Below, one piece after another: positions 58,559-58,684 of a DNA stretch of 58,684 nt. Each line of letters begins with the position of its first letter. Within the stretch, counting starts at the first letter, position 1. Both the position numbers and the translations under genes were made by a program. The notes beneath the pieces were generated by a model. It searched no databases and was not told the origin of the DNA. It saw nothing but the letters and a program-made list of their open reading frames with translations. Source of the DNA: Oscillospiraceae bacterium (lineage in GTDB: Bacteria; Bacillota; Clostridia; Oscillospirales; Oscillospiraceae); contig SVMD01000015.1 in the NCBI GenBank assembly GCA_015067615.1, positions 1 to 58,684 of the forward strand, read 5' to 3'.

Positions 58559-58684
58559 CCTGACGGTGCAGTATCCTAGTCAGGAGGCCATCTTCCAGGT
58601 AGGGCCTAAAAATCCTATGAAGGGCACATCGGTGAAGTCCCTGGTGTCTGCTTTTTACGCCCAGTTTAGGGTGGATGCTGGGGG
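58559..58684 (+). ncRNA. Start of a probable structured RNA or long leader, cut by the window edge
   Basis: From the expected start point the sequence begins with CCTGAC...GTCAGG and AGGCC...GGCCT hairpins and has no ribosome site or ORF in its 126 nt. It is not SRP RNA, tmRNA or RNase P by its motifs. It could be a riboswitch leader or a known clostridial ncRNA that I cannot name. Confidence 0.45.

Overview
The window looks like chromosomal DNA from a Gram-positive, spore-forming clostridium, most likely of the Oscillospirales (Oscillospiraceae/Ruminococcaceae) type. Evidence: sporulation genes (spoIID, ytfJ/gerW), the Firmicute order scpA-scpB-ytfJ-dac-rluB, a large SRP RNA in front of dnaX-ybaB-recR, strong AGGAGG ribosome sites, TTGACA-17-TATAAT promoters, and fairly GC-rich genes rich in gly/ala codons. 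The species cannot be fixed from sequence alone.

Layout. (1) 1-1190: the end of an integrative element, namely a 5'-truncated tyrosine recombinase abutting the 3' end of guaA, a common attachment site. (2) 1166-8671: guaA (synthetase half only), a PfkB kinase/pyridoxamine kinase pair, a membrane-anchored polysaccharide deacetylase, tRNA-Leu(GAG), rsmE, tRNA-Ser(UGA) and alanine dehydrogenase. (3) 8825-9937: a small phage-like lysis cassette. (4) 10091-17827: a two-component system divergent from a MacAB-like efflux operon with two paralogous adaptor proteins. (5) 18251-23427: tRNA-Ala(CGC), spoIID, metA, an XRE regulator with a small paralogue, a nucleoside kinase and a membrane protein. (6) 23602-29987: scpAB, DUF2953-like, ytfJ, dac, rluB, an RpiR regulator and a flavoprotein. 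(7) 30068-34784: XRE membrane regulator, acpP, SRP RNA, a four-helix-bundle (IVS-type) element, dnaX-ybaB-recR. (8) 34803-42824: radical SAM enzyme, hydrolase, a frameshifted EamA transporter, pepF, and a TetR regulator divergent from a GH3 glycosidase. (9) 42918-45920: a ZTP riboswitch controlling a shortened trigger factor and fhs. (10) 46007-58480: a MITE-like repeat, an unknown gene, two CNNM/CBS membrane proteins, an acyltransferase with a glutamate-type symporter, tmRNA (ssrA), a lipoprotein, cyclophilin, smpB, a HAD hydrolase, a C39-like protein and a NUDIX hydrolase. (11) 58526-58684: a promoter and the start of a probable structured RNA cut by the window edge.

How genes work together. 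tmRNA and SmpB (trans-translation) lie 1.5 kb apart. ScpA/ScpB form the condensin partner complex. DnaX, YbaB and RecR form a replication/repair operon. The ZTP riboswitch ties one-carbon folate supply (Fhs) to purine-intermediate levels. The two-component system probably controls the adjacent efflux operon.

The most unusual signal is in the DNA around the RNA genes. Downstream of tRNA-Leu, tRNA-Ala and tmRNA, and in decayed form tRNA-Ser, the terminator is the centre of a longer inverted repeat that mirrors the 3' end of the RNA (acceptor stem and T-arm). In the first three loci this is followed by hairpins with the shared loop CCACCGG. At tmRNA the 3' end itself recurs as partial copies. 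A second notable signal is a heptad-repeat inverted repeat that brackets the four-helix-bundle gene and recurs alone after ybaB.
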